From contig JAGAKR010000011.1 of the NCBI GenBank assembly GCA_017625535.1, forward strand, positions 1 through 43,082: 43,082 nucleotides of DNA, in the 5' to 3' direction. Source of the DNA: Bacteroidales bacterium (GTDB taxonomy: Bacteria; Bacteroidota; Bacteroidia; Bacteroidales; UBA932). Shown here piece by piece: positions 18,144 through 26,556 of the stretch. Positions within the stretch are counted from its first letter, which is position 1, and every line of letters starts with the position of its first letter. The notes under the pieces are model-generated. The model searched no databases and was not told the origin of the DNA. It saw nothing but the letters and a program-made list of their open reading frames with translations. The translations under genes and the position numbers were made by a program.

Positions 18144-19349
18144 ATGATAATTCTTGTTTTGAATTGCGGCAGTTCTTCATTGAAGTACCAGGTGCTTGAC
18201 ATGAAGAATGAGGCTGAATATTCTCTATTGGCCAAAGGACTTGTGGAGAGGATAGGACTTGAGATGGGTGAAATTACCCACAGGGTTCCGGATAAAGACA
18301 AATTTGTGATTGACAAACCTATTCCAGACCACACAGAAGGTATCAAGAGTGTGCTTGACCTCCTTGTAGATCCTGAGCACGGAGTGCTGAAGTCTTTGTC
18401 TGAGATCAATGCGGTAGGCCACAGGGTGGCTCATGGCGGTGACCTTTTCAGTTCAAGTGCCGTAGTTCACAGTGAGGTTATTGAGGGCATTGAGAAATGT
18501 TGCGAACTTGCACCTCTTCACAATCCGGCAAACCTTCTTGGCATAATGGCTGTACGTTCACTTATGCCGGAGATCCCTCAGGTGGCAGTATTTGACACAT
18601 CATTCCATCAGACTATGCCTGAGCACGCATTTATGTATGCAATCCCTTACGAGTATTATGTGCTTGACAAAGTGAGGAGATACGGTTTCCACGGAACAAG
18701 CCATAAGTTTGTTGCAGAGAAGTCTGCAAAACTTGCAGGTCTTGATTTCAACAACTCCAAGATCATTACCTGCCATTTGGGCAACGGCGGTTCAATAACT
18801 GCAATCAACAATGGAAAATCTGTTGATACATCTATGGGATTCACCCCTGTTGAGGGTGTTGTGATGGGTACCCGTTGCGGTAACATTGATGCAGGTGTGG
18901 TTACATACATCCAGAAGAAATATGACCTTGACAACAAGGGCATCAGCGATGTATTGAACAAGAAGAGCGGTTTCCTTGGCGTTTCAGGCGTTTCGTCTGA
19001 TGCAAGGGACATTGAGGCTGCTGCTGCAGACGGAAACCACAGGGCTCAGTTGGCATTGGATATGTTCAGATACAGCGTCCTCAAATATATTGGCGCATAT
19101 GCTGCGGCAATGAACGGTGTAGACCTTATAGTATTTACCGGCGGTATTGGAGAGAATGATTTTGCTGTAAGGGAAAGTGTCTGCAAAGGGTGTTCATTCC
19201 TGGGTATAGATTTCGACTCAGAAGCGAACAAGGTGCGTGGCGTTGATGCCATCCTTACAAAACCAGGTTCAAAAGTTGTGGTTACTACTGTAACAACAAA
19301 CGAGGAACTTGTTATTGCACAGGAGACAATGAGATTGACAACTAAATAA
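18144..19349 (+). CDS. ackA: Acetate kinase
   Basis: Acetate kinase makes ATP and acetate from acetyl phosphate and ADP in the cytoplasm, the last step of acetate fermentation. The 401-residue length is typical. The N-terminus ILVLNCGSSSLKYQV is the ASKHA phosphate-1 motif with its Asn. Later motifs are HRVAHGG, ITCHLGNGGSI and VFTGGIGEND. It heads an operon with ptb (12-base gap) and buk (2-base gap). The usual partner pta is not in this window. Either it lies elsewhere or the acyltransferase downstream also serves acetyl-CoA. Confidence 0.97.
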   Translation: MIILVLNCGSSSLKYQVLDMKNEAEYSLLAKGLVERIGLEMGEITHRVPDKDKFVIDKPIPDHTEGIKSVLDLLVDPEHGVLKSLSEINAVGHRVAHGGDLFSSSAVVHSEVIEGIEKCCELAPLHNPANLLGIMAVRSLMPEIPQVAVFDTSFHQTMPEHAFMYAIPYEYYVLDKVRRYGFHGTSHKFVAEKSAKLAGLDFNNSKIITCHLGNGGSITAINNGKSVDTSMGFTPVEGVVMGTRCGNIDAGVVTYIQKKYDLDNKGISDVLNKKSGFLGVSGVSSDARDIEAAAADGNHRAQLALDMFRYSVLKYIGAYAAAMNGVDLIVFTGGIGENDFAVRESVCKGCSFLGIDFDSEANKVRGVDAILTKPGSKVVVTTVTTNEELVIAQETMRLTTK

Positions 19350-19361
19350 AACAAATGCATT

Positions 19362-20267
19362 ATGATAACTAATTTTGATCAGATGTTTGAGCAGTTGCGC
19401 TCAAAACCAAAAAAAAGGCTGGTAGCAGCATGGGCTGTTGATGACCATACCATCAGCGCAGTTTATATGGCAGTTGAGGCCGGTATTGTTGAAGGTATCC
19501 TTGTTGGCGACGAGGCAATGATCCAGAAAGTTTGCCAGGAGCACAACTATGACCTTTCAAAACTTACAGTTGTCAACAACCCTAATGAGCTCAAATCAAT
19601 TGCTCAGGCTGTTGATATGGTGAATGCAGGTGAGGCAGATATCCTTATGAAAGGACTTTGCTCAACAGACAAATATATGAGGGGAATCCTTAACAAGGAG
19701 AGAGGCCTGCTCCCTCCAAAGGCTGTGTTGAGCCACGTTTGCCTAGTACAGCATCCTCATTATCACAAATTGCTTGTAATTTCTGACATTGCAGTTATCC
19801 CTGCACCGGATTTGAAACAGAAACAGGCTATGATCAATTATGTTGTTTCAACAGCCAAGGCCCTTGGTGTTGAGAAACCAAAAGTTGCAATGGTTACAGC
19901 AACAGAGCAGATGCTCCCTGGTATGCCTGCTTGTGTTGAGGCTGCAATGCTTTCAAAAATGTCTGACAGAGGCCAGATTGCAGGTTGCATAGTTGACGGT
20001 CCTTTGGCTTTGGATGTTGCTTTGTGCAAAGAGGCTGCTGAGATAAAGAAACTCAAGAGTGAGGTTGCAGGTGATGCCGATTGCCTTGTATTCCCTAACA
20101 TTGAGTCTGCAAACGTATTCTACAAAGTTAGCGGACACTTCTGTCCAGGTGTGAAGATGGCTGCAATGGTTGCAGGTGCAAAAGCTCCTTGCGTATTGTC
20201 GAGCCGTGCAGACAGCACAGAGGTGAAACTTAATTCAATTGCTTTGGCAGCACTAACTGCAAAATAA
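19362..20267 (+). CDS. ptb: Phosphate butyryltransferase (phosphate acyltransferase)
   Basis: Ptb swaps CoA for phosphate on butyryl-CoA or branched acyl-CoAs, giving the acyl phosphate used by butyrate kinase. The 301-residue protein matches the length of clostridial Ptb and lacks the extra domains of large Pta enzymes. Recognisable stretches are AWAVDDHTISAVYMAVEAG, VDMVNAGEADILMKGLCST and GPLALDVALCKEAAEIK, the acetyl/butyryl transferase core. Its place directly before buk supports the butyryl/branched-chain assignment over phosphotransacetylase. Chain-length specificity cannot be read from the sequence. Confidence 0.93.
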   Translation: MITNFDQMFEQLRSKPKKRLVAAWAVDDHTISAVYMAVEAGIVEGILVGDEAMIQKVCQEHNYDLSKLTVVNNPNELKSIAQAVDMVNAGEADILMKGLCSTDKYMRGILNKERGLLPPKAVLSHVCLVQHPHYHKLLVISDIAVIPAPDLKQKQAMINYVVSTAKALGVEKPKVAMVTATEQMLPGMPACVEAAMLSKMSDRGQIAGCIVDGPLALDVALCKEAAEIKKLKSEVAGDADCLVFPNIESANVFYKVSGHFCPGVKMAAMVAGAKAPCVLSSRADSTEVKLNSIALAALTAK

Positions 20268-20269
20268 TT

Positions 20270-21340
20270 ATGGGTAAACTTATATTGGCTATAAATCCGG
20301 GATCTACATCTACAAAGATTTCGGTATATGAAGATACAAAAGAGGTCTTCACAAAGACTTTGCGCCATTCAAATGAGGAGTTGGCTCCTTACAAGAATGT
20401 GATTGACCAGCTTGATTTCAGGAAAGAGACCATCAAGGCCGCTTTGAAGGAGAACAACATAGATATAAACTCCCTTGCAATCATAGTTGGACGCGGAGGT
20501 CTGGTAAAACCTATTCCAAGTGGTGTATATGAGGTTAACCAGGCAATGATTGAGGATATCAAGACCGGCAGGAACGGTGAGCATGCCAGCAACCTGGGTG
20601 CAATTATTGCAAATGAACTTGCACAGGAGGTTGGCGGTATAAAGGCCCTTATTGCAGATCCTGTTGTTGTTGATGAACTTGAGCCTGTTGCAAGGATTTC
20701 GGGCCATGCGGCATTCCCAAGAATCTCAATTTTCCATGCCCTCAACCAGAAGGCAATTGCCAAACTGTATGCAAAAGACAATGGCAAGAACTACAACGAC
20801 CTCAATATCATTGTTGCACATCTTGGTGGCGGCGTCTCTGTAGGTATCCACAGTAAAGGAAAGGTGATTGACGTAAATGATGCCTTGAGAGGTGAAGGAC
20901 CTTTCTCTCCTGAGAGATCCGGCGGACTTCCTGCGGCTTCTGTAGTTGACGCATGCTTCAGCGGCAAGTATACAGAGAAACAGATACGCAAGATGATTTC
21001 TGGAGAAGGCGGTGTTGTTTCATATCTTGGAACAAACTCGTTTATGGATGTTGAGAACCGTGTAAACGCAGGTGATCCTGAGGCTATCCTCATTTCAGAA
21101 GCATTTGCATACCAGCTTGCAAAAGAGATTGGAGCAATGGCTACTGTAGTAAGCGGCAAGGTTGATGCAATCATCATTACCGGAGGTATTGCCTACAATA
21201 AGGACCTTATGGAGAAAGTTAAGGAGAAAGTATGTTTCATTGCTCCGGTATCTATATATCCAGGTGAGGATGAGATGGGTGCCCTTGCAGGAAACGGCCT
21301 TGCAGTCCTTAATGGAACAGAAGAGGTAAAAGTTTACTAG
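20270..21340 (+). CDS. buk: Butyrate kinase (branched-chain carboxylate kinase)
   Basis: Buk transfers phosphate from butyryl phosphate (or isobutyryl/isovaleryl phosphate) to ADP, yielding ATP and the free acid. The 356-residue protein is an ASKHA kinase. Its N-terminus is ILAINPGSTSTKISVYED. Further motifs are IVGRGGLVKPIPSGVYEVN, VAHLGGGVSVGIHSKGKVIDVNDAL and IIITGGIAYNK. It starts two bases after ptb stops. In amino-acid-fermenting Bacteroidales, ptb-buk can also handle branched acids from Val, Leu and Ile, which fits the peptide-use genes in this window. Confidence 0.96.
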   Translation: MGKLILAINPGSTSTKISVYEDTKEVFTKTLRHSNEELAPYKNVIDQLDFRKETIKAALKENNIDINSLAIIVGRGGLVKPIPSGVYEVNQAMIEDIKTGRNGEHASNLGAIIANELAQEVGGIKALIADPVVVDELEPVARISGHAAFPRISIFHALNQKAIAKLYAKDNGKNYNDLNIIVAHLGGGVSVGIHSKGKVIDVNDALRGEGPFSPERSGGLPAASVVDACFSGKYTEKQIRKMISGEGGVVSYLGTNSFMDVENRVNAGDPEAILISEAFAYQLAKEIGAMATVVSGKVDAIIITGGIAYNKDLMEKVKEKVCFIAPVSIYPGEDEMGALAGNGLAVLNGTEEVKVY

Positions 21341-21342
21341 AA

Positions 21343-22575
21343 TTGGGTAAAGTTTACGATATTGTAATAATAGGAGGGGGAGCAGCGGGCCTGTATGCCG
21401 CTGCAACCCTTTCTTCTTTAAATATGGAGGGGGCATCCCTTAAAGTGCTCCTCCTTGAAAAGATGCACCGCTGTGGCCTTAAGATTGGGATTACCGGAAA
21501 AGGGAGGTGCAATCTTACCAATACCAAACCTTGGGAAGAGTTCTCTTCCCATATACATCCAAAGAACATTTTCCTGAAGAATTCCTTCTATGGCATGAGC
21601 AACCTCTCAACAATGGAATTCTTTGAAAAGATTGGGCTGCCGCTCGTAGTTGAAAGGGGGGATAGGGTATTCCCTCAGAGCATGAAGGCTACTGATGTCC
21701 CTTCAGTCCTGGAAAAACATATCCTCAGGGGGGGTGTGGAGATAAAGAAGAATGCTCCAGTAAGGCAGATCAAATCTTCTCCCGATAACCTTTTCCTTGT
21801 AGAGTACGGGGAGGGGGAGGATTTGGCCTCAAAAAAAATCATAGTTGCCACAGGGGGACTTTCTTATAAGACAACTGGTTCAACTGGTGACGGCTATGAA
21901 TTTGCCAAATCTTTCGGGCATAAGATTACCCAGTGTTTCCCTTCCCTTACCGCTTTGCGCCCCAAAGATTATCGGGAAGAGTTTCAGGGGATTTCACTTA
22001 AGAATGTTTCATTGCAACTTGTTGTGAATGGCAATGTTGTGCAGGAGGAGTTTGGGGACCTTGATTTTACAAATGGGGGGATTGAGGGGCCTATAGGGTT
22101 TAAAGTGAGCAGGAAAGGGGTGCACAGCATAATTAACGGACAAAAGGTTGAGGTTGTGCTTGATATGAAGCCTGCAGTTTCACACAAACAGTTGAAGGAG
22201 AGGATTTCCAGGGAGTTGTTGCAGCTGAAGGGGAACCAGTTGAAGGGACTTCTTCCAAAACTGCTGCCACAGAGTATTGTTCCTATGTTTGTTGCTGCCC
22301 ATAAAAATCTTTCTATAGATAACCTTCCGGAAAAATTGAAGTGTTGGAAATTTGCAGTTGAGGGATATGTGGGATATGAGAGATGTGTTGTTACGGCTGG
22401 TGGAGTCCATTTGCAGGAGGTGTCGCAGAAGAGTATGGAATCCAAGTTGGTGAAAGGTCTCTATTTTGCAGGAGAGGTGCTGGACCTGGACGGTGACACA
22501 GGTGGGTATAATCTTCAGATTGCCTTCTCAACCGGTGCGCTTGCCGCAATGTCTGCAGCCAAGTCTACCAGATGA
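21343..22575 (+). CDS. NAD(P)/FAD-dependent oxidoreductase, HI0933/YhiN (BaiN-like) family
   Basis: This 410-residue flavoprotein carries the dinucleotide motif VIIGGGAAGLYAA (GxGxxG at 11-16). The family segment GLKIGITGKGRCNLTN follows. IVATGGLSYKTTGSTGDGYEFAKSFGHKI lies in the middle, and GLYFAGEVLDLDGDTGGYNLQIAFSTG near the end closes the FAD site. The family includes BaiN, described as a bile-acid flavin reductase in Clostridium, but most members have no proven substrate. I do not infer bile-acid activity. The start is TTG at 21343: no ATG or GTG exists between the buk stop and the FAD strand. It is tightly coupled to buk (two-base gap), so it belongs to the same transcript. Its end overlaps the convergent FAH-like gene by 11 bases. 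Confidence 0.88.
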   Translation: MGKVYDIVIIGGGAAGLYAAATLSSLNMEGASLKVLLLEKMHRCGLKIGITGKGRCNLTNTKPWEEFSSHIHPKNIFLKNSFYGMSNLSTMEFFEKIGLPLVVERGDRVFPQSMKATDVPSVLEKHILRGGVEIKKNAPVRQIKSSPDNLFLVEYGEGEDLASKKIIVATGGLSYKTTGSTGDGYEFAKSFGHKITQCFPSLTALRPKDYREEFQGISLKNVSLQLVVNGNVVQEEFGDLDFTNGGIEGPIGFKVSRKGVHSIINGQKVEVVLDMKPAVSHKQLKERISRELLQLKGNQLKGLLPKLLPQSIVPMFVAAHKNLSIDNLPEKLKCWKFAVEGYVGYERCVVTAGGVHLQEVSQKSMESKLVKGLYFAGEVLDLDGDTGGYNLQIAFSTGALAAMSAAKSTR

Positions 22576-23059
22576 TGTTTATCTTTTTGCCCCTGCACTC
22601 AAATGGGGCAGCAGAGGCTGGGTCTATGAGGATTGGAGCCTCAATTTCAATTGCTATATAGTCTCCTGTGCGGAATGAGACATATTTTGATGCGGTTTCA
22701 AAGGCTGCATCAATCTTTTCAATGATCTCTGCAGGCATTTCCCCGGTTGCAGTTTCATCTCCAAGAAGGAAAGTTGAATTGTCCAGTGACTGTGAAAGCC
22801 ACCAGCTCTCCGGTGAACCTTCTCCGGCAATGCCTGGTGCAGAGAGATGTATCCCTGTACCTATGGCGGAATAATATCTTTGTGCGAATTTTGCTGAAAC
22901 ACTTTTGCCCGCTTTTGTTGCCTTGGCATATATAAATACAGCAGCAGCAAGTCCAGTTACTCCGTCCGGACAGAAATAGTCATTGCTATCCCTGTTAAGA
23001 GATGTGTCCGGCCTTACATAAAAGCCCTTGCTGCCGTATGGTACTGTAATTATATTCAA
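22565..23059 (-). CDS. FAH-fold protein lacking metal ligands (probable pseudoenzyme)
   Basis: This 164-residue protein resembles the fumarylacetoacetate hydrolase family in a reduced form. FYVRPDTSL (13-21) corresponds to the family FLKPDTAL. AGKSVSAKFAQRYYSAIGTGIHL (50-72) corresponds to GK-x5-KFA-x-RYYD-x-GxGIDF. SKYVSFRTGDYIAIE matches the C-terminal KTGD strand. Where active members have Glu-x-Glu for metal binding (YExEL), this one has GLAAAV (36-41), and the GIDFTARD aspartates are replaced (GIHLSAPG). It also lacks TGTPAGVG. I infer a non-catalytic relative; the alignment is from memory. It is the last gene of a leftward operon with dnaN and an exonuclease, 28 bases after the latter. 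Confidence 0.6.
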   Translation of the reverse strand: MNIITVPYGSKGFYVRPDTSLNRDSNDYFCPDGVTGLAAAVFIYAKATKAGKSVSAKFAQRYYSAIGTGIHLSAPGIAGEGSPESWWLSQSLDNSTFLLGDETATGEMPAEIIEKIDAAFETASKYVSFRTGDYIAIEIEAPILIDPASAAPFECRGKKINIIW

Positions 23060-23087
23060 TTCTAAAACGCTTGTGCAGGTTAAAAGT

Positions 23088-23852
23088 TTATCTCATCTTC
23101 AGTTTGAGGTCTGTAATTACCTTCTTTGTATCAAGGGTGAAGTCTCCGTTCATCATCCAGGCATAATAACTTGGCTCAGTACGGAAAACTTCCTCTACGC
23201 TTTTACCTTTGTGCTTGCCGAAATTGAGAACAGGAACGCCTTTTTCATTCAGGGCAATCCTGCCAGCATAATCCACAAGTTTTGATCTTGTTGAGAACTC
23301 TGCAAGCATCTTTACATCATTCTGAAGCGCATCAGGATATCTGTCCAGCTGGCTCTTCAGGATTTCATAGGTTGCAAGAGTGTCCGCTTCCGCAGAGTGG
23401 GCATTCTCAAGGTCTTTCTGGCAGTAGAACTTATATGCAGCGGTAAGTGTCCTCTGCTCCATCTTGTGGAAAATGTTCTGTACATCCACAAGATTCCTCT
23501 TTCTGAAATCGAAATCAATTCCAACTCTCAGAAACTCTTCTGCAAGCAGCGGAATGTCAAACTTTATGGAGTTGTATCCTGCAAAATCACAACCTTCCAT
23601 CCAGTTGGCAAGGCTCTTTGCTATTTCCCTGAAAGTGGGGCAATCCTTTACATCCTCATTTGATATGCCGTGCACGGCCTGTGCCTCGGGAGATATGGGA
23701 ATAGTAGGGTTTATCCTCCTGGTCTTTATCTCCTGGTCGCCGTTTGGCATAACCTTCACAGCGCAGATTTCAACAATCCTGTCTGTGGCAACATTCAGTC
23801 CTGTACTCTCTATATCAAAGAATATGAGAGGGTTTTTAAGGTTCAGCTGCAT
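23088..23852 (-). CDS. 3'-5' exonuclease, DnaQ/epsilon-like DEDDh family
   Basis: This DEDDh exonuclease degrades DNA (or RNA) from 3' ends with two metal ions. All five catalytic residues are present: D13 and E15 in FFDIESTGL, D99 in SIKFDIPLL, H152 in AHSAEADT, and D157. After the nuclease domain (about 8-175) comes a second module of about 70 residues with LNFGKHKGKSVEEVF, a DUF3820-like segment found on several Bacteroidetes exonucleases. The 254-residue protein starts four bases after dnaN ends. That coupling suggests a proofreading or repair role near the sliding clamp, though I see no obvious clamp-binding pentapeptide. Confidence 0.9.
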   Translation of the reverse strand: MQLNLKNPLIFFDIESTGLNVATDRIVEICAVKVMPNGDQEIKTRRINPTIPISPEAQAVHGISNEDVKDCPTFREIAKSLANWMEGCDFAGYNSIKFDIPLLAEEFLRVGIDFDFRKRNLVDVQNIFHKMEQRTLTAAYKFYCQKDLENAHSAEADTLATYEILKSQLDRYPDALQNDVKMLAEFSTRSKLVDYAGRIALNEKGVPVLNFGKHKGKSVEEVFRTEPSYYAWMMNGDFTLDTKKVITDLKLKMR

Positions 23853-23856
23853 AGTC

Positions 23857-24987
23857 CTAATTGTTTATTCTCATTGGCATAAGGAGTGCACAGATCTCCT
23901 CTTCAGGCTCTGTCTGTACGGCAGGCTGTATAAGTGCAGCCCTGTTGGGGTCTGAAAGCCTTATGCATATCTGGTCGTAAGAGAGGTTGCCCAGAATCTC
24001 AATGAGGAAAGTGGATTTGAATCCAATCTCCATAGGCATCCCTTCGTAGTCGCAACCCACTGTCTCGTGTGCGCTCATAGAGAAATCCAGATCCTGTGCA
24101 ATAATCTTTATCCTGTTCTCAGCAAGGCTGAACACAATCTGTCCGGTAGCCTGGTTTGAACATACTGCCACACGTTTGGTGGCATTCAGCAGTTCGGCGC
24201 GGTTTACGGTAATCACATTTGTGTTGTTTTTTGGAATCACACTCTTGTATGCAGGGTAGTTTCCGTCAACCAGTTTGCAGAAAATGAGTGACTGGCCGAA
24301 CTTGAAATATGCGCAATTTGAACTGTCGAATGTAATCTCCACATCCTCATCCATATATTTGGCCAGATTTGCCTTGAGCAGGTTTGCAGGTTTCTTTGGA
24401 AGGATGAACGAAGTTGTGCCGCCCGATTTTATATCGTGCCTCCTGTAGTATACAAGTTTATGGGCATTTGAGGCCACAAGTGTTGTGGATTCAGGCTCAA
24501 TGTCAAAATAGATGCCGTTCATCACAGGCCTCAACTCCTCATCTCCTGTTGCATACAGGGTGCTGTTTATACCCTCTGCCAATATGACACCTTTCATCCT
24601 TATTATGGTAGGGTCTGAAAGTTCCTTTAGGGTAGGGTAGTCATCAGCAGATACAAACGGTATCTGGGCGCTTCCGCTTGCCCATATGATATTAACAATA
24701 TTCTTGTCATCCTCAGTAGAGAACTCTATAGGTTGTGTAGGGAGTTCCTTGAGTGAATCTGTAAGCAGTTTGGCAGGTACAGCAACCTCGCCCCCCTCCA
24801 TCACCTCGTTTATTACCAGGACTGTCTTGAGTGTTGTCTCCGCATCAGAACCTGTGACAGTTAACGTATTGCCTTCCAGAACGAACAGGAAATTGTCCAG
24901 AATGGGAAGTGAACTTTTTGATGCAATAACTTTCTGTACCGACAACAGACCTTGCAATAAATCTGTACTTGAAACAATAAACTTCAT
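23857..24987 (-). CDS. dnaN: DNA polymerase III beta subunit (sliding clamp)
   Basis: The beta clamp is a ring-shaped dimer that encircles DNA and tethers DNA polymerase III and repair enzymes. The 376-residue protein has the family length and three-fold domain layout. It begins MKFIVSSTDLLQGLLSVQKVI. Typical stretches are VPAKLLTDSLKELP in domain 1, LVASNAHKLVYYR in domain 2, and the C-terminal EPEEEICALLMPMRINN, equivalent to the conserved end that contacts clients. It heads the dnaN-exonuclease-FAH-like operon and has its own promoter (25013-25020). dnaA and recF are not adjacent, so this region should not be taken as the origin. Confidence 0.98.
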   Translation of the reverse strand: MKFIVSSTDLLQGLLSVQKVIASKSSLPILDNFLFVLEGNTLTVTGSDAETTLKTVLVINEVMEGGEVAVPAKLLTDSLKELPTQPIEFSTEDDKNIVNIIWASGSAQIPFVSADDYPTLKELSDPTIIRMKGVILAEGINSTLYATGDEELRPVMNGIYFDIEPESTTLVASNAHKLVYYRRHDIKSGGTTSFILPKKPANLLKANLAKYMDEDVEITFDSSNCAYFKFGQSLIFCKLVDGNYPAYKSVIPKNNTNVITVNRAELLNATKRVAVCSNQATGQIVFSLAENRIKIIAQDLDFSMSAHETVGCDYEGMPMEIGFKSTFLIEILGNLSYDQICIRLSDPNRAALIQPAVQTEPEEEICALLMPMRINN

Positions 24988-25012
24988 AGTGTTGACATTA
25001 AATTATACCTTA

Positions 25013-25020
25013 CAAAGGTA
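25013..25020 (-). promoter_or_regulatory. -7 element of the dnaN promoter
   Basis: The minus strand reads TACCTTTG, a perfect TAnnTTTG match and identical to the -7 element of the rRNA promoter at 42850-42857. The dnaN start codon is 25 bases downstream. A clear -33 box at 20-base spacing is missing. Confidence 0.6.
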
Positions 25021-25092
25021 GAAACTTTTGGCATATAATTTGAGTTGCAATCCTAAAAAAATAGTGTATATAAAAGTGAAAAATCAGTTGAT

Positions 25093-26517
25093 ATGAGAAA
25101 GAATCTTACATTGCTTTTTTTGTCTGTCCTGCTCAGTACAGTTGCGGCAGTCATAATAACAAGATATGCACTTTGTCTTCCCGACAGAAGTGAGCCTGCA
25201 GCAGGTTTCCCTGCAATAAGACAGGTTACCCTGGAGCAACAGAACTTCCCTGATTTCACATATGCTGCAGAGAGTTGTGTTGACGGTGTTGTATTTGTAA
25301 AGGTTGTAAAAAGGGAGAAAAACAGGGAGGCTTCAATCCTGGAGCACTTTTTTGGATATGGAAACCCATACTCAATGCCACGTGAAAGCGTAGGTTCCGG
25401 TTCAGGTGTAATAATATCTCCCGACGGATATATTGCAACCAACAATCACGTTGTTGCAAATGGCGAACAGATAGAGGTTACCCTCAATGACAACAAGACC
25501 TACAAGGCAAAACTTGTGGGGGCAGACCCTGTAACGGATGTGGCTCTGCTGAAAGTGGAGGCAGAGAATCTTCCTGTAATCCCGTTCGGGGATTCAGATT
25601 CGCTCCGTCTTGGAGAGTGGGTATTGGCAATAGGGAGCCCCTTCAATCTGAGGAGCACCATTACCGCAGGAATTGTAAGTGCAAAAGGGAGGTCTCTTCC
25701 CGATATGTCCGGAGAGTTCAAGATTGAATCATTTATCCAGACAGATGCTGCAGTGAATCCAGGCAACAGCGGTGGGGCACTTGTGAATACACGCGGTGAA
25801 CTTGTGGGTATCAACACTGCCATAGCGTCAAATACCGGTTCCTACACAGGGTACTCATTTGCAGTTCCTGTGGCAATTGTAAAGAAAGTGGTTGAAGACA
25901 TAAAGGTTCACGGCAAGGTGCAGAGGGCGATGCTTGGCATATCCATGACAGAACTTACACAGGAACTTGCATCACTCGCTGGAATGAAAGGTGATTTCAG
26001 TGGAGTATACATTGCCGAACTTGTAAGGGGTGGAGCAGCGTGGAAAGGAGGAGTAAGGGAAGGTGATGTGCTCGTTGCAATAGACGGACGCAAAATGAAG
26101 AACCCATCAGATGTGCAGGCAACAGTAAATTCACACAAGCCTGGCGATTATGTTGAGTTGACAATATGCAGGGATGGAAAAGAGCAGCAACTCAAGGTGC
26201 AGTTGCAGGGTGAGGCAACCGCAGCTGCCATAGAAGATGAGGGGAGTGCAACAATAATGGGTGCAACACTGGCTGAGCCTGACAAAGACCTGCTCAAGAA
26301 GTTGGGACTCAAAGGGGGAGTTGAGGTTGTGTCTGTTGAAAAAGGCAATTTCAGCGCTGCAGGAGTGCGTAAAGGACTGGTGATTACACATATCAACCAG
26401 ATTCAGGTTTCTACTGTAAAAGAAGCGCTTGAGGTGATAAAGAATGCAAGGAGAGGATTCCTTGTGGAAGGAATGTATCGTAATGGAGATGTTTATTACT
26501 ATGGAGTTGGTGTCTAA
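25093..26517 (+). CDS. htrA: Periplasmic serine endoprotease, HtrA/DegP-DegQ family
   Basis: HtrA proteases degrade or refold damaged envelope proteins. The 474-residue protein has an N-terminal signal or anchor (about 5-22, LTLLFLSVLLSTVAAVII). The trypsin-like domain carries the triad H119 in TNNHVV, D149 in VTDVALLKV and S226 in NPGNSGGAL. Two PDZ domains follow, about 270-365 and 385-470, the first including GVYIAELVRGGAAWKGGVREGDVLVAIDG. All key residues are present, so it should be active. It lies upstream of rpoD by 39 bases, but rpoD has its own promoter. Confidence 0.95.
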   Translation: MRKNLTLLFLSVLLSTVAAVIITRYALCLPDRSEPAAGFPAIRQVTLEQQNFPDFTYAAESCVDGVVFVKVVKREKNREASILEHFFGYGNPYSMPRESVGSGSGVIISPDGYIATNNHVVANGEQIEVTLNDNKTYKAKLVGADPVTDVALLKVEAENLPVIPFGDSDSLRLGEWVLAIGSPFNLRSTITAGIVSAKGRSLPDMSGEFKIESFIQTDAAVNPGNSGGALVNTRGELVGINTAIASNTGSYTGYSFAVPVAIVKKVVEDIKVHGKVQRAMLGISMTELTQELASLAGMKGDFSGVYIAELVRGGAAWKGGVREGDVLVAIDGRKMKNPSDVQATVNSHKPGDYVELTICRDGKEQQLKVQLQGEATAAAIEDEGSATIMGATLAEPDKDLLKKLGLKGGVEVVSVEKGNFSAAGVRKGLVITHINQIQVSTVKEALEVIKNARRGFLVEGMYRNGDVYYYGVGV

Positions 26518-26539
26518 TAGGAAATTTTGATTATCTTTG
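26507..26539 (+). promoter_or_regulatory. Promoter of rpoD
   Basis: TTGG (26507-26510), a spacer of 21 bases and TATCTTTG (26532-26539) form a near-consensus promoter. The -33 end overlaps the last codons of htrA. The rpoD ATG is 17 bases after the -7 element, so the leader is short. The sigma factor made from this gene is expected to recognise this same pattern. Confidence 0.7.
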
Positions 26540-26556
26540 CGTGTTAAAATATCCAC

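Noticed and set aside
24988-25092. Possible replication origin beside dnaN
   Set aside because: No dnaA gene or cluster of DnaA-box-like repeats is visible. dnaN alone does not mark the origin in Bacteroidetes.
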